In this document: positions 8,652 through 18,800 of the stretch, in pieces
How the letters are laid out: every line of letters starts with the position of its first letter
Position numbering within the stretch: the stretch's first letter is position 1
From: JAPKZH01 sp964537875
Lineage (GTDB): Bacteria > Acidobacteriota > Aminicenantia > Aminicenantales > UBA4085
Reading direction: 5' to 3'
Length of the DNA: 64,000 bases
Assembly (NCBI GenBank): GCA_964537875.1
Contig: CAZIDN010000001.1
Location: 124,001-188,000, forward strand
Notes under the pieces: model-generated
What the model was told of the DNA's origin: nothing
Database searches by the model: none
Seen by the model: only the letters and a program-made list of their open reading frames with translations
Made by a program: the position numbers and the translations under genes

Positions 8652-11113
8652 ACGAACCCCATCTTTTTCAGGTGTTCGTCCACCCGGGTGGCCAGGGCTT
8701 CCACCTCCTGCTGTAGTTGTGGCAATGGAGTAGCGTAGCGGTCAGCGAGCTGGCGGATACGTGCGGTGAGCACTTGGGAAACGCGGTCCAGTTCGCTCAG
8801 CACATCGGCGGAAAGCTGCGCCAGCCACTTATCATCGACCACCAGCGTCTTGATCTCGGCCTCGGCGAGCTCGCCATATTTCGCGGCAATCTTGGTCTCA
8901 AGCGACTTCCTCGCCGCCTTTAACCGGCTCTTGAGGTCGGCCTGTTGGTTGAGCAGGGCGGCATAGTTCTCTAGTGCCTTACGCTCCTCCGCGTAATCGG
9001 GATCGAGGCCGATCTTATTCAGCTGGGTCTTCACGGCCCTTGCCGTGATCTTCTGCTTGTCGCCTTCGCCTTCGACGACCTCTTCCAGAAGACCGCCCTC
9101 GTTCCCGTGTTCTTCCTTGAGTTCATCGAGCCGCTGTTCCAGTGCACCGAACTCTTCTTCTAGTGCATCAATGGCCGCCTGATCGGCGGCAAAGAAGCGG
9201 GCGATGAGCAACGCTGCCGGGACCAAGTCGGACTTGAACTTCTGCTTGCCCACCGTGAAATCGGGGGCGTCCTTTGATTTCTGCTCCTTGGTATCGACGA
9301 TGATGCGCGGCTTGACGGCCTCCACCCAACCCGAGTGGACGATTAGATAGACATCGTCCTGCATTGACTCCGACCAGCAGTCCATCAGGTGTTGATAGAC
9401 GTCGTAGGGGTCGATCAGCCGGACATTTCGGAAAGTAGCGAGCAGATCCCCAGAGAGGATTTCGACCAGTACCTTGGGCTGGTCGCCCGGCTTGATGGCG
9501 CTCAGGCGTGAGGCGTTGATCTTTTTCCACTGCTCGAACAGCGATGTGACCGAAGTTTTGAACGTGGCGAACTCGGGGTGGGCGAGGATGGAGGCCTTGA
9601 TCTCGTTCTCCCGCAGCTTCAGGTGACTGTAGCCAGCGCGACCCGTCGACTCGAAAAGCAGCGGGCGCATAGAGGGCACCACCTGCCAGTAGCGGTCGAG
9701 CGCATCAATGTCGCGATTGGGAATGCCTCCGCGCAGATGACCGTCGATATCCTGTAAGTCCTCGCGCTCTGTGCTTTCGATGTAGCGGGGGATATTGAGG
9801 TTAAAATCGTTCTTCGGGTCGCTGATCTCGGAGAGTGGCACCATACGGGAGAAGCGCGGTATTTCGAGTTGGCGGGCGAAGGTGTCCACGATGCGATGAA
9901 TGTCTTGGGCACGCAGGCGGTTCTTATTTCCGTCCTTGATGAAGCCCTTGGACGCATAGATCATGAAGATGCCTTTTCGGGCGGGAGCGTTTTCCTTGTC
10001 GAGCAAGAGGATGCAAGCGGGGATGCTCGTTCCGTAGAAGAGGTTGGCGGGGAGACCGATGATTCCCTTGATGTAACCGCGGCGGACGATCTCTCGACGG
10101 ATTGTAGCCTCAGCTCCGCCACGGAACAGCACGCCGTGCGGGTGAATGACCGCTCCCTTGCCTGTGCTCTTGAGGCAAGTGAGGATGTGCAGAAGGAAAG
10201 CGTAGTCGCCGTTCTTCTTGGGCGGAATACCGAAAGCAAAGCGTTCGTAGAGGTCATTAGCCGGGTCAAAGCCGTTGCTCCAGGCTTTCGAGGAGAAGGG
10301 GAAATTGGCGACGACGAAGTCGAAGGTCTTAAGGCGGCCGTCGGGCACTTTGAAGTGTGGGATCGAGAGAGTGTTGTCCTTCCAGATTTCCGCCGTCGGA
10401 CAGTCGTGCAGGATCATGTTCATTCGCGCCAGGGCGGCCGTAGCATTGTCCATTTCCTGCCCATAGAGCGCGAGGTCGAGACCTGTCCGGCTTTTCGCCT
10501 CGTCATGCGCTTTTAGCAGCAGGGAGCCAGAGCCGCAGGTGGGGTCGTGGATTGTTTGGCTGGCTGACTTGGCTTCGCCGACCCCGATGACCTTGGCCAT
10601 GATGCGCGAGACCTCCGCAGGAGTGTAGAACTGGCCTTTGCTCTTACCCGACTCGGTGGCGAAGTGCCGCATCAGGTATTCGTAAGCGTCGCCGAGAAGG
10701 TCGTCGCCTTCAGCCCGGTTGCTGCGGAAATCGAGTGCCGGTGTATCGAAGATAGCGACCAGGTTGGAGAGGCGGTCCACCATCTCCTTGCCCTTGCCGA
10801 GCTTGTCCGAGTCATTGAAGTCGGCTACGTCGATCACGCCCTTGAGGTCGTTGGCCTCGGCGAGCTTGGCGATGATCTTGTTGATCTTGTCGCCGATCTC
10901 CTTGTCGCCCTTCAGGGCGACCATGTCGGCGAAGCTACCACCCGAGGGTACGTCTAGCAGGTAGCCCTTCTGGCTGGCCGCCTTGTCGGAGACGTATTTC
11001 ATGAACAGTAGGACGAGGACGTAATCCTTGTACTGCGAGGCATCCATCCCTCCGCGCAGCTCATCGCAGCTTTTCCAGAGGGAGCTGTAGAGTTCAGATT
11101 TTTTAATTGGCAT
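8642..11113 (-). CDS. hsdM: Type I restriction system N6-adenine methyltransferase, long form
   Basis: At 823 aa this is much longer than the usual ~500-aa HsdM. The N-terminal helical domain (1-150) is followed by the Rossmann methylase with the AdoMet site DPTCGSGSLLL (190-200). Catalytic motif IV here reads ANFPFS (NFPF at 270-273) rather than the textbook NPPF. The extra ~300 C-terminal residues are charged and rich in predicted coiled coil (RLDELKEEHGNEGG, LNQQADLKSRLKAARKSLE). They may replace a separate scaffolding segment. AAGG lies six bases before the ATG, and a strong promoter lies upstream. It is the first gene of the operon. Confidence 0.93.
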   Translation of the reverse strand: MPIKKSELYSSLWKSCDELRGGMDASQYKDYVLVLLFMKYVSDKAASQKGYLLDVPSGGSFADMVALKGDKEIGDKINKIIAKLAEANDLKGVIDVADFNDSDKLGKGKEMVDRLSNLVAIFDTPALDFRSNRAEGDDLLGDAYEYLMRHFATESGKSKGQFYTPAEVSRIMAKVIGVGEAKSASQTIHDPTCGSGSLLLKAHDEAKSRTGLDLALYGQEMDNATAALARMNMILHDCPTAEIWKDNTLSIPHFKVPDGRLKTFDFVVANFPFSSKAWSNGFDPANDLYERFAFGIPPKKNGDYAFLLHILTCLKSTGKGAVIHPHGVLFRGGAEATIRREIVRRGYIKGIIGLPANLFYGTSIPACILLLDKENAPARKGIFMIYASKGFIKDGNKNRLRAQDIHRIVDTFARQLEIPRFSRMVPLSEISDPKNDFNLNIPRYIESTEREDLQDIDGHLRGGIPNRDIDALDRYWQVVPSMRPLLFESTGRAGYSHLKLRENEIKASILAHPEFATFKTSVTSLFEQWKKINASRLSAIKPGDQPKVLVEILSGDLLATFRNVRLIDPYDVYQHLMDCWSESMQDDVYLIVHSGWVEAVKPRIIVDTKEQKSKDAPDFTVGKQKFKSDLVPAALLIARFFAADQAAIDALEEEFGALEQRLDELKEEHGNEGGLLEEVVEGEGDKQKITARAVKTQLNKIGLDPDYAEERKALENYAALLNQQADLKSRLKAARKSLETKIAAKYGELAEAEIKTLVVDDKWLAQLSADVLSELDRVSQVLTARIRQLADRYATPLPQLQQEVEALATRVDEHLKKMGFVWK

Positions 11114-11156
11114 GGAATACCTTGGGCCGTCGGAGTTTCATTTTCCCTGAAGCAGA

Positions 11157-11185
11157 TTTATAACAAAGGCATCAATCAGTGTCAA
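11157..11185 (-). promoter_or_regulatory. Sigma-70-type promoter of hsdMSR
   Basis: On the minus strand a perfect -35 TTGACA (11185-11180) is separated by 17 bases from a -10 TATAAA (11162-11157). Transcription would start about 40 bases before the hsdM ATG at 11113. Confidence 0.75.
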
Positions 11186-11306
11186 ACGAACCAATAGGAA
11201 TTTGCTTTTCTGCTGCGCTGACTGAATGAGAGTTCATGCGCCAATTTTGACTCGTCCCATCGTTAGGGATGATAAATCGTAGCGTAATCGGATGTCAAGT
11301 TGAGGG

Positions 11307-11335
11307 AAAAATAGCGGAAATCAGGCTCAGAAGAC
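11307..11335 (+). repeat. Island-flanking repeat, copy 2
   Basis: This sequence is nearly identical to 3235-3262, in the same orientation. It sits between the hsdM promoter and the next unrelated gene, so it marks the right-hand edge of the restriction island. Confidence 0.75.
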
Positions 11336-11353
11336 GGGAATTCTACGCCTACC

Positions 11354-11767
11354 CTAAAGCCTCAGAAGCCGGCGGCCGAGAAGGGCGCTGACGAAAGAGA
11401 CCGCGCCGCCGAGGACGGTGCCCCAGACAAGGTCGACGATCGTCACGACCAGAGGCCAGTCTTTCAACGTAGCCAGGTTGCTGAGGTCATACGTGGCGTA
11501 GCTGATCAGGCCGAGCAGGGCACCGAAGAATAGGGCTTTGAGCGGCTCTCCGCCGACCAGGGCCGGCCTGACGGCAAAGACGAGCAGGCCGATGATGAAG
11601 AGAAGGTAGAAAAGAACGGCCGCCGCCCAGTTGACATTGGGGCTGAGCATCGATCCGAGGTGCCGCCGGTAGAATCCTTTGGCCACGACACCCAGCCAGA
11701 CCATGTCGATTAGAAAAAAGACGGCCAGCGTGATTAGATACATGACGAGCATTTGCTTAATGGTCAT
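11354..11767 (-). CDS. DUF2177 family membrane protein
   Basis: The protein has 137 aa from the ATG at 11767, which has GGGAGA about eight bases upstream; an in-frame ATG 17 codons earlier lacks such a site. It has four hydrophobic segments (about residues 7-27, 46-65, 72-95 and 108-130) and the DUF2177 signature FLIDMVWLGVVAKGFYR near the first helix. YATYDLSNLATLKDWP between helices 3 and 4 also fits the family. These are small inner-membrane proteins of unknown function. It ends only about 20 bases from the restriction-island repeat and reads in the same direction as the secreted protein upstream of it, so the two may be co-transcribed. Confidence 0.85.
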   Translation of the reverse strand: MTIKQMLVMYLITLAVFFLIDMVWLGVVAKGFYRRHLGSMLSPNVNWAAAVLFYLLFIIGLLVFAVRPALVGGEPLKALFFGALLGLISYATYDLSNLATLKDWPLVVTIVDLVWGTVLGGAVSFVSALLGRRLLRL

Positions 11768-11786
11768 CGTATTCTCCCTGCCGATA

Positions 11787-13328
11787 TTATCTTTTATGCC
11801 TGGTAATCTGCCATTCAATCGTCATCTCATTGCCCGGGAACATCTGCCTCATGATCGGATCAAAGCTAAAAATGGGCATGACCTCCTGTGTGCCGGGCGC
11901 AAGTCCCCGCGATATCCTGCCAACAATGATCCCGCTTTTCTCAACTTTGGATTCTACTTCCACATGAAAGGAGGCGGGGATGGGAATCGTAGACGTCCTG
12001 TACTCCCGGCAGCCGGGTGAGTAATAGGTTTTTCTGCGTTTCATTTGACCTTGGATAGCTTCGAAAGACAGGGCAAGCCTGATCGAAGCGGAGTCCTTCG
12101 AATTCTTATCCAATGTCACTCTGAGAGAATTAACGCTCCACGTCGGATTGGCTTTGACTTGTTCGCTCGCCGCGATTTCCGAAATGAGTTCCGGGCAGCC
12201 TTGCCTGGGCTTCTTATCCAGGGTTCGACGCAGGTATTCATACCGGCAGGTTATCTGATCGACGTCATACGTTTCTGTACCACTGACGGGGGCTTTGCGG
12301 TCTAATTTCATCGTGCCTTCGATGGTGGCCTTAACATCGGTGACGCTGCGCTCTGTCTTGCTATCACTCTCCCATTTCGCCGTGGCCGTAATGCGGAGCG
12401 TGACATCGGCGCAGGAGAGTTTGATTTTCTTTTCCCCAATTTTGTCTTTGAGTTCGGTCTTGGCCAGAGGAGAGGCGTCTTCCCTGTAGATATTGCAGGA
12501 GTTGTAGATGGTGATCGTGTCCTCTTTCAAATCGCATGAGTCGGGCCGTTTATAGATAAAAAAGACCTTCCCGTTCCTCACTTTGAACGCACTCTGCGAC
12601 GAGTCGCTCTCGAGCTTGACTCCGCCCATGATCTCGCCTTCTTTGGCCTTAACGACGATCCTGTTGAATCCCCGGGACGTCCGTCCTTGGCTATCGCGGA
12701 TGTTCTCCATCGCCACATCGACGGTCTCTCCGGGCATCACCTCTTCTTTGCTGAGCCGGATATCACAAACGTCGGGCCTTTTCTCGAAATCGTTGAGCAA
12801 AGTGGCCTCGATCGGCTTTAAGCGCTTCACCACCGCGTCGTCGTTCTTGAACATGCGGTTAAGGCATCCCCCCGGACTGCCGGTGGTGGTCCACGTGCCG
12901 ACCAATTCCCTAGGCATTCCGTCGTAATAAAGATTGAGCACAAGCTGCCAGTCGCCGTCGCCCGATCCGGTTCGGCTGAGATCCGCCGTGAAGAGATACT
13001 CGGCCGGGGCACTATCGTTGTAATGGCGCATGTGGAAGCAGTCGGCCGTCAGCTGTTCGGCCAAGCGATACCAGATGCTCTCTCTTATGATGTACGGTAC
13101 CCTCGCCCCGGGCTGAAGCTTGGCGCCCGGCAGCAGAATCGCGCTGATTTCTTCCTTGTCTTTCTCTGTCGGCATCCAGTCCGGGGACTTGACCTCGCCC
13201 ACCTGACCATGCCTAGCGCACCCGACACATCCAGCCGTCTGAAGCCCGCGCGTTGCAGAGGCAACAAGGGCCATGCCCACGACGAGGGATGCGAGGAACA
13301 AATATCGTGCCTTGAACCAAAAGGACAT
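11787..13328 (-). CDS. Secreted protein of unknown function with Ig-like segment
   Basis: The 513-aa product starts at the ATG at 13328, preceded by AAGGAG at a 7-base spacing. An N-terminal signal peptide (MSFWFKARYLFLASLVVGMA) ends near a cysteine-containing AGCVGCARHG, so a lipoprotein or cysteine-anchored protein is possible. Residues ~195-290 look like a beta-sandwich (VCDIRLSKEEVMPGETVDV, a pattern seen in Ig-like extracellular domains). The C-terminal half contains more predicted beta strands with paired cysteines. I do not recognise the family. It has its own promoter (13398-13425) and probably reads into the DUF2177 gene 19 bases downstream. Confidence 0.75.
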   Translation of the reverse strand: MSFWFKARYLFLASLVVGMALVASATRGLQTAGCVGCARHGQVGEVKSPDWMPTEKDKEEISAILLPGAKLQPGARVPYIIRESIWYRLAEQLTADCFHMRHYNDSAPAEYLFTADLSRTGSGDGDWQLVLNLYYDGMPRELVGTWTTTGSPGGCLNRMFKNDDAVVKRLKPIEATLLNDFEKRPDVCDIRLSKEEVMPGETVDVAMENIRDSQGRTSRGFNRIVVKAKEGEIMGGVKLESDSSQSAFKVRNGKVFFIYKRPDSCDLKEDTITIYNSCNIYREDASPLAKTELKDKIGEKKIKLSCADVTLRITATAKWESDSKTERSVTDVKATIEGTMKLDRKAPVSGTETYDVDQITCRYEYLRRTLDKKPRQGCPELISEIAASEQVKANPTWSVNSLRVTLDKNSKDSASIRLALSFEAIQGQMKRRKTYYSPGCREYRTSTIPIPASFHVEVESKVEKSGIIVGRISRGLAPGTQEVMPIFSFDPIMRQMFPGNEMTIEWQITRHKR

Positions 13329-13397
13329 ATCCCATCTCCTTCCAGGCAAGGTTCCGAATAAGAAGGGCCGCTGCCTGCATTAAAGGGTTTTATTTAA

Positions 13398-13425
13398 AGT
13401 ATATGTCGGCAATCAGATAAGTCAA
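13398..13425 (-). promoter_or_regulatory. Promoter of the secreted unknown protein
   Basis: The minus strand carries TTGACT (13425-13420), a 16-base spacer and TATACT (13403-13398), about 70 bases before the start at 13328. Confidence 0.6.
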
Positions 13426-13516
13426 GCAGACCGGTAAAAACCTGGAATTGTAAAAAGCAAAGAATGTCGGGCAGGGTAGGATTTGCCCTGCTTGGGCGAC
13501 AAAATCCTGGCGCTCT

Positions 13517-15094
13517 CTATCCTTTGAGGATCTTGGCCACCTCGTCCTTGTCCACATCAAGGACATAGCTGATGCCGCTCAGGTCGGCCGCTTCTTTGGT
13601 CAGGGAGGCGATGTCGTCTCTGGTGATGTAGCCCAGGGCGAATTTTCTGTTTCCGGCCATCAGCTGGCGCAGGCCCTGGCTCAATCTTCTGAAGTAGGTG
13701 TAGAGGCCGATAGCTCCCGTCGGGATCTGGTCGAACTTCTTGCCGTATTTTCGCTTGAGCTCGGGCGCCGTGACGAAGATTTCTTCGGCGTTGTTTCCGA
13801 ACCGCTCCACATACACGGGGATTTGACCTTCCTGGATGCGCTTGCCGATCGTCTTTCCGACCATGGCCGCGGCCATGGGACCTCTGGCCATCCCGACGGC
13901 TTTGACATACGGAGCGCCGAGAGCCAGGGCTTTGAAGATCTGGTCTTCGAACGTGATGCCGCCGCCGAAAACGATGTCGGGTAGGTATTCGCCGCTCTTG
14001 GCCAGCGTATGGGCGTACTGGTGCGTCAACGACCAAATTTCGACACTGGGGATGCCCCACTCATTCATCATTCTCCAGGGGCTCATCCCTGTTCCGCCGC
14101 CGGCCCCATCCACGGTCAGGAGGTCGAGCTTGGCTTTCGAGGCAAATTTGACGGCTCGGGCCAAGTCGGCGGGCCTGTAGGCGCCGGTCTTCAGGAAAAC
14201 GTACTTAGCACCGGCCTTCCTGAGCTCTTCGACGCGCTTCATGAAGCTCTCTTCTTCGACCATGCCCAGCCGAGAATGTCTCTCGAATTCTTTGAAGCTG
14301 CCCTTTTCGAAGGCTTGGATAACGCCGGGCTCTTCGGGATCGGGAAGGACGATGTAACCGCGCTTCTTCAATTCCTGGGCCTTTTTGAGGCTCTTGATTT
14401 TGACTTCGCCACCGATGTCCTTAGCGCCTTGGCCCCATTTAAGCTCCACAGTGTCGACGCCCAGCTTATGGATGGCGTATTCCTGGACGCCGAGGCGAGT
14501 ATCTTCGACGTTCGCTTGGACGACCACCGTGCCGTATCCGTCCTGCCAGTCCTTAAATAGTTTCACCCGATTTTCCATGTCGGGGCTGCGGACGACTTTT
14601 CCGTTCTTGAGCTCGGCTTCCTCGTCCATGCCGCAGACGTTCTCGCCGATGGTCAGGATCACCCCCGATAGGGCGGCGCCGATGGCCAGCCCCTCCCAGT
14701 TCTGCTTGGCGACATTGGTGGAGCCCATGCCGCCCAGGACAAAGGGGACTTTGATCTTGATGCCCTTGTCATGTCCCAGTTTCTGTTCGGTGGTGACTTT
14801 TTCAAACGTGGCCTTGTCGCTGTCCGCCTCCACCCCGTAGGCGCCGACAGCCGTTCCCATGATGCTGAAATGGGACAGGTCCACGGGATATTCTTTTTCT
14901 GAGGCGGCCGTGATGATTCCGAACGGCTGGGGATAGAGAACCTCGGCTCCCCGGTAAGCGGATTTCCCGATTTCGCACATCCCGATGCAGCCGTCGACGC
15001 AGGTCACACACATCCCGCTGAAAGGACTGATCGAGCCTTCCGTCCTGTTCTTGGTCAAGGTTGCAGCGCTTCGATTGAGTCTCGTATAGGCCAT
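13517..15094 (-). CDS. Glutamate-synthase-type FMN/Fe-S oxidoreductase (GltB central domain alone)
   Basis: The 525-aa protein matches the FMN-binding synthase domain of glutamate synthase: GGMGSTNVAKQNWEGL, KWGQGAKDIGG and VDGAGGGTGMSPWR, the phosphate-binding loop of the TIM barrel. It lacks the glutaminase domain of bacterial GltB. The N-terminus adds a cysteine cluster (CVTCVDGCIGMC, about 29-40) that could hold an Fe-S centre, as in archaeal-type ferredoxin-linked enzymes. GGAGG precedes the ATG. It lies 57 bases downstream of the HoxU-like gene, in the operon that also encodes a NuoF-GltD fusion. It may therefore receive electrons from that flavoprotein and make glutamate, although class members without glutaminase can have other substrates. 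Confidence 0.85.
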   Translation of the reverse strand: MAYTRLNRSAATLTKNRTEGSISPFSGMCVTCVDGCIGMCEIGKSAYRGAEVLYPQPFGIITAASEKEYPVDLSHFSIMGTAVGAYGVEADSDKATFEKVTTEQKLGHDKGIKIKVPFVLGGMGSTNVAKQNWEGLAIGAALSGVILTIGENVCGMDEEAELKNGKVVRSPDMENRVKLFKDWQDGYGTVVVQANVEDTRLGVQEYAIHKLGVDTVELKWGQGAKDIGGEVKIKSLKKAQELKKRGYIVLPDPEEPGVIQAFEKGSFKEFERHSRLGMVEEESFMKRVEELRKAGAKYVFLKTGAYRPADLARAVKFASKAKLDLLTVDGAGGGTGMSPWRMMNEWGIPSVEIWSLTHQYAHTLAKSGEYLPDIVFGGGITFEDQIFKALALGAPYVKAVGMARGPMAAAMVGKTIGKRIQEGQIPVYVERFGNNAEEIFVTAPELKRKYGKKFDQIPTGAIGLYTYFRRLSQGLRQLMAGNRKFALGYITRDDIASLTKEAADLSGISYVLDVDKDEVAKILKG

Positions 15095-15151
15095 GATGAT
15101 TACCTCCTTATGATCCTCTCAAAATTTTCTTAAGCAATTTATGATGAATGG

Positions 15152-15838
15152 TCATTGCTTACCTTTTTCCCGGACACAGGTGCCGCACCGGCCCGCGTCA
15201 TACATCCAGCACTGGAGCTCGTCGTAATGGTCCAGGCAGGTGGGGGCCATGGTCAGGCAGGCGTTGCACAGGGCTGTCTCGGCGTCGGGTCCCTGGCAGC
15301 GGAGCTGGCAGGCAGGGCAGATATACATGCAGCCGCCGCACAGCCGGCATTCCTCGGAACGCATGTCGAAGGGGGTGGAGATCTTTTTCTTGTGGCCGCG
15401 GTTCTGGAAGCCGATGGCCTTGCCGTCCATCTGCTCCCGGCACATCCGGACGCAAAGGCCGCAGTAGACACACTCCTCGTTGCGGATTTTGAACCGGACC
15501 TGGGTCACGTTGAACTTCGAGGCCAGGTCCTGGATCTTCTTCGAGAAAGGAGCGATGGAAACCATCAGCTCGATCATCATCCGCCGGGCCTCTATCACCC
15601 GCTTGGTGTCGGTCCGGACGACAAGGCCGGGTTCGGCGGGATATGTGCAAGAGGAAACCAGCTTCGCTTTTGGGCCTTCGCCGATCTCGACGAGGCAGAG
15701 CCGGCATCCGCCGAACACGCTGAGCCCCTCGTTGTAGCAGAGGGTGGGAATCTCGAGCCCGTAAAATCGGGCGGTTTCGAGGAGCGTCCAGCCTTCCTCC
15801 GCTTTGACCTCTAACCCGTTCATTTTGAGTTCGATCAT
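15152..15838 (-). CDS. HoxU/NuoG-N-terminus-like Fe-S subunit
   Basis: The 228-aa protein begins with a plant-type [2Fe-2S] domain (PTLCYNEGLSVFGGCRLCLVE, with a fourth Cys in LVSSCTYP). It then carries [4Fe-4S] motifs: CVYCGLCVRMC (about 124-134), CRLCGGCMYICPAC (about 161-174) and CNACL. This is the ferredoxin-like electron-wire part of NuoG, HoxU and HydA, but there is no [FeFe]-hydrogenase H-cluster domain and no molybdopterin domain. It probably moves electrons between the NuoF-type flavin subunit and a partner. Its ATG overlaps the 1051-aa fusion gene by 4 bp, so the two should be made in equal amounts. Confidence 0.88.
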   Translation of the reverse strand: MIELKMNGLEVKAEEGWTLLETARFYGLEIPTLCYNEGLSVFGGCRLCLVEIGEGPKAKLVSSCTYPAEPGLVVRTDTKRVIEARRMMIELMVSIAPFSKKIQDLASKFNVTQVRFKIRNEECVYCGLCVRMCREQMDGKAIGFQNRGHKKKISTPFDMRSEECRLCGGCMYICPACQLRCQGPDAETALCNACLTMAPTCLDHYDELQCWMYDAGRCGTCVREKGKQ

Positions 15839-18800
15839 TTCTTTGCTCCCAATGCGTTTTTCCCGTCTTCGGTCTCAAGCTCGCAGCGCAGGCAGCGCCG
15901 GGCTTCCCGGCAGGCCATCTTTTCCGTCAGGCCCAAGTCGACTTCCTTGAAATTTTTCTTGCGCTGGGCGGCCGTCAGTTGCGGCATCTTGGGCCGCTTC
16001 GCTTTGGCGACCTCTGCTTCGCTCAGCTCGACCGGCTTGATAAAAACAGACGGCCTGGTCAGCGAGTAAGTCCTCGTCAAAGGCTGGCCCTCAAGATATT
16101 TTTCAATGGTTTGGGCTGCGATCTTTCCGGCGGCCATGGCATCGACAACGGTGTTCGGACCGGTGACCGCATCGCCGCCGGCGAACACGCCGTCCCGGGT
16201 GGTTTTGAACGTCTCTCCGTCGACAACGATGTTCTCCTTGGCCATGCTGATGCCGTCGTAGGGGGAGATGTAAGACGTTTCCGGCCGCTCGCCGATGGCC
16301 AGGATGAGAGTGTCCAGTTTGACCTTGAAGTTGGAGCCTTTGATGGGGACGGGCTTGCGCCTGCCGCTCGAATCTTTCTCGCCGAGCTTCATCCGGATGC
16401 ATTCGACGCCCGTGATTTTGCCGCCCTTGGTGAAGACTTTCACCGGAGCGGCGAGAAATCGGATGTCCACGCCCTCATCGATGGCCGCATCCACTTCTTC
16501 GGGGAAGGCCGGCATCTCTTTTTTGGTCCGCCGGTAGAGGACGGTGACCTTTTGGCAGTTCTTGTCCCGGATGGCCACACGCGCCGCGTCGATGGCCGAA
16601 TTTCCGCCTCCGACGACACACACATGTTTGCCTACGGGCATGGTCTGGCCCAGGTTGACGGCTTTGAGGTACTCAAGAGACTCCATAACGCCTTCGGCGG
16701 CTTCGCCGGGAATCCCCATTTTCATCGATTTCCAGGCGCCCGTGGCGATGAACGTGGCCTTGTACCCGTCGAGGAAGAGCTCGTCGAGTGTGAAGTCCTT
16801 GCCGAGCCTCATATTCGTCTTAATCTCTACGCCGGCTTTCTTAATGTTCTCAATTTCCTTGTTCAGCGTCTTCTTGGGGAGCCGGTGCTCGGGAATAGCA
16901 GCGCCCAGCATTCCGCCCGCTACGGGCAAGGCCTCGAAAATGGTCGGCTTGAATCCCTTCAATGCCAAATAGTATCCCGCCGTCAGTCCCGCCGGGCCCG
17001 AGCCGACGATGGCGACCTTTTCCCGGTTCCCTTGGCCCGGCTTGACGGAATAGCGAATGCCTCTCTTCTCCGCCCAGTCCATGACGAACCGCTTCAGACC
17101 GCGGATGGAGATGGCCTCCCCGCTCTCGGCGGCCCGGCAGACTTTTTCGCAGGGATGATTGCAGACCCGGCCGCAGACCGAGGGGAGGGGATTGTCCTTC
17201 ATGATGACGTTGAACGCGTCCTTATATTTGCCTTCGGCGATCAGGGCAATGTATGTCGAGGCTTCCTGGCCGATGGGGCAGATGTAATGGCAGGGCGAGG
17301 AGAGGATTTCCTTGCAGACCAGGGCCGGGCACTTTTTATATTTAATATGATATTCATATTCGTCCCGGAAATAGCGAAGCGTGGACAGGACGGGATTGGC
17401 GGCCGTCTGGCCCAGTCCGCAGAGGGAGGCGTCCTTCACCGCCCCGGCCAGCTCTTCGAGGAACTCCAAGTCGCCTTCTTTGCCTTTTCCTTCGGTGATG
17501 CCCTTGACGATCTCCCACATCCTCTGCGTTCCCTCTCGACAGGACAGGCATTTGCCGCAGGACTCGTCGCGAAGGAAGTTGAGGAAGTACTTGGCGATAT
17601 CCACCATGCAGGTGTTTTCGTCCATGATGATCATGCCGCCCGAGCCCATGATGGAGCCGGCCTGGGCCAGGCTCTGATAATCGATGGGCAGGCCGAGCAT
17701 CTCTTTGGGCAGGCAGCCGCCGGAGGGACCGCCGGTTTGGACGGCTTTGAAGGCCTTATCTTTGGGAATTCCGCCGCCGATGTCGTAGATGATCTCGCCA
17801 AGGCTGATGCCCATCGGCACTTCGACGAGGCCGGTGTTGTTAATTTTTCCCACCAACGAGAAGATCTTCGTGCCCTTACTGCCTTTGGTCCCGATCTTGG
17901 CGAACCAATCGCCGCCTTTCTGGATGATGATGGGCACGTTGCCCCAGGTTTCCACGTTGTTGATGTTGGTGGGCTTTCCCCAGAGACCTTTCACCGCCGG
18001 GAAGGGCGGCCGCTGGCGGGGTTCTCCCACCCGGCCTTCTATGGAGGCGATCAGCGCCGTCTCTTCACCGCAGACAAAGGCGCCCGCGCCCTTGGCGATC
18101 TGGACGTCGAATTGAAAGCCCGTTCCCAGGATGTTTTCCCCCAGGAGGCCCAGCTCCCTGGCCTGTTCGATGGCCCTGGAAATGTGTCTCACGGCCAGGG
18201 GATATTCGTCGCGGACGTACATGTATCCTTTTGTCGAGCCGATGGCGTAGGCCCCGATCATCATGCCTTCCAGCACCCGGTGGGGATTTCCCTCGAGAAG
18301 GCTGCGGTCCATGTAGGCGCCGGGGTCGCCTTCGTCGGCGTTGCAGATGACATACTTGGTGTTGCCTTTGACCTTGTGGGCCAGCTCCCATTTCGTCCCG
18401 GTCAGGAAGCCGGCGCCTCCCCGGCCGCGGAGGCCGGAGCGTTTTACGATCTCGATGACTTCTTCAGGAGTCCTTCCGCTCAGGATTTTGAGGAGCGCGC
18501 CGTAGCCCCCGATCGAAAAGTAATCGTCGATCTCCGTCGGGTCGATCAGGACATTGTCGCCCAGGACCAGGCGTTTTTGTTTTTTGTAAAAGGGAATGTC
18601 CGCCTCGGTGGCGGCCCGATCTCCGGTGTTCGGGTCGATATAGAGAAGCTCCCCGAGGACCTTCTTCTTGAGGACGGTTTTGTGGAGAATGTCTCCGGTA
18701 TGTTCAGGGCCGACTTTCTGGTAAAAGATTTCCTTGGGATGGATGATGATGTTGGGCTCGGCCTCGCAGAAACCGTGGCAGCCTGTCACCTTGACCTTGA

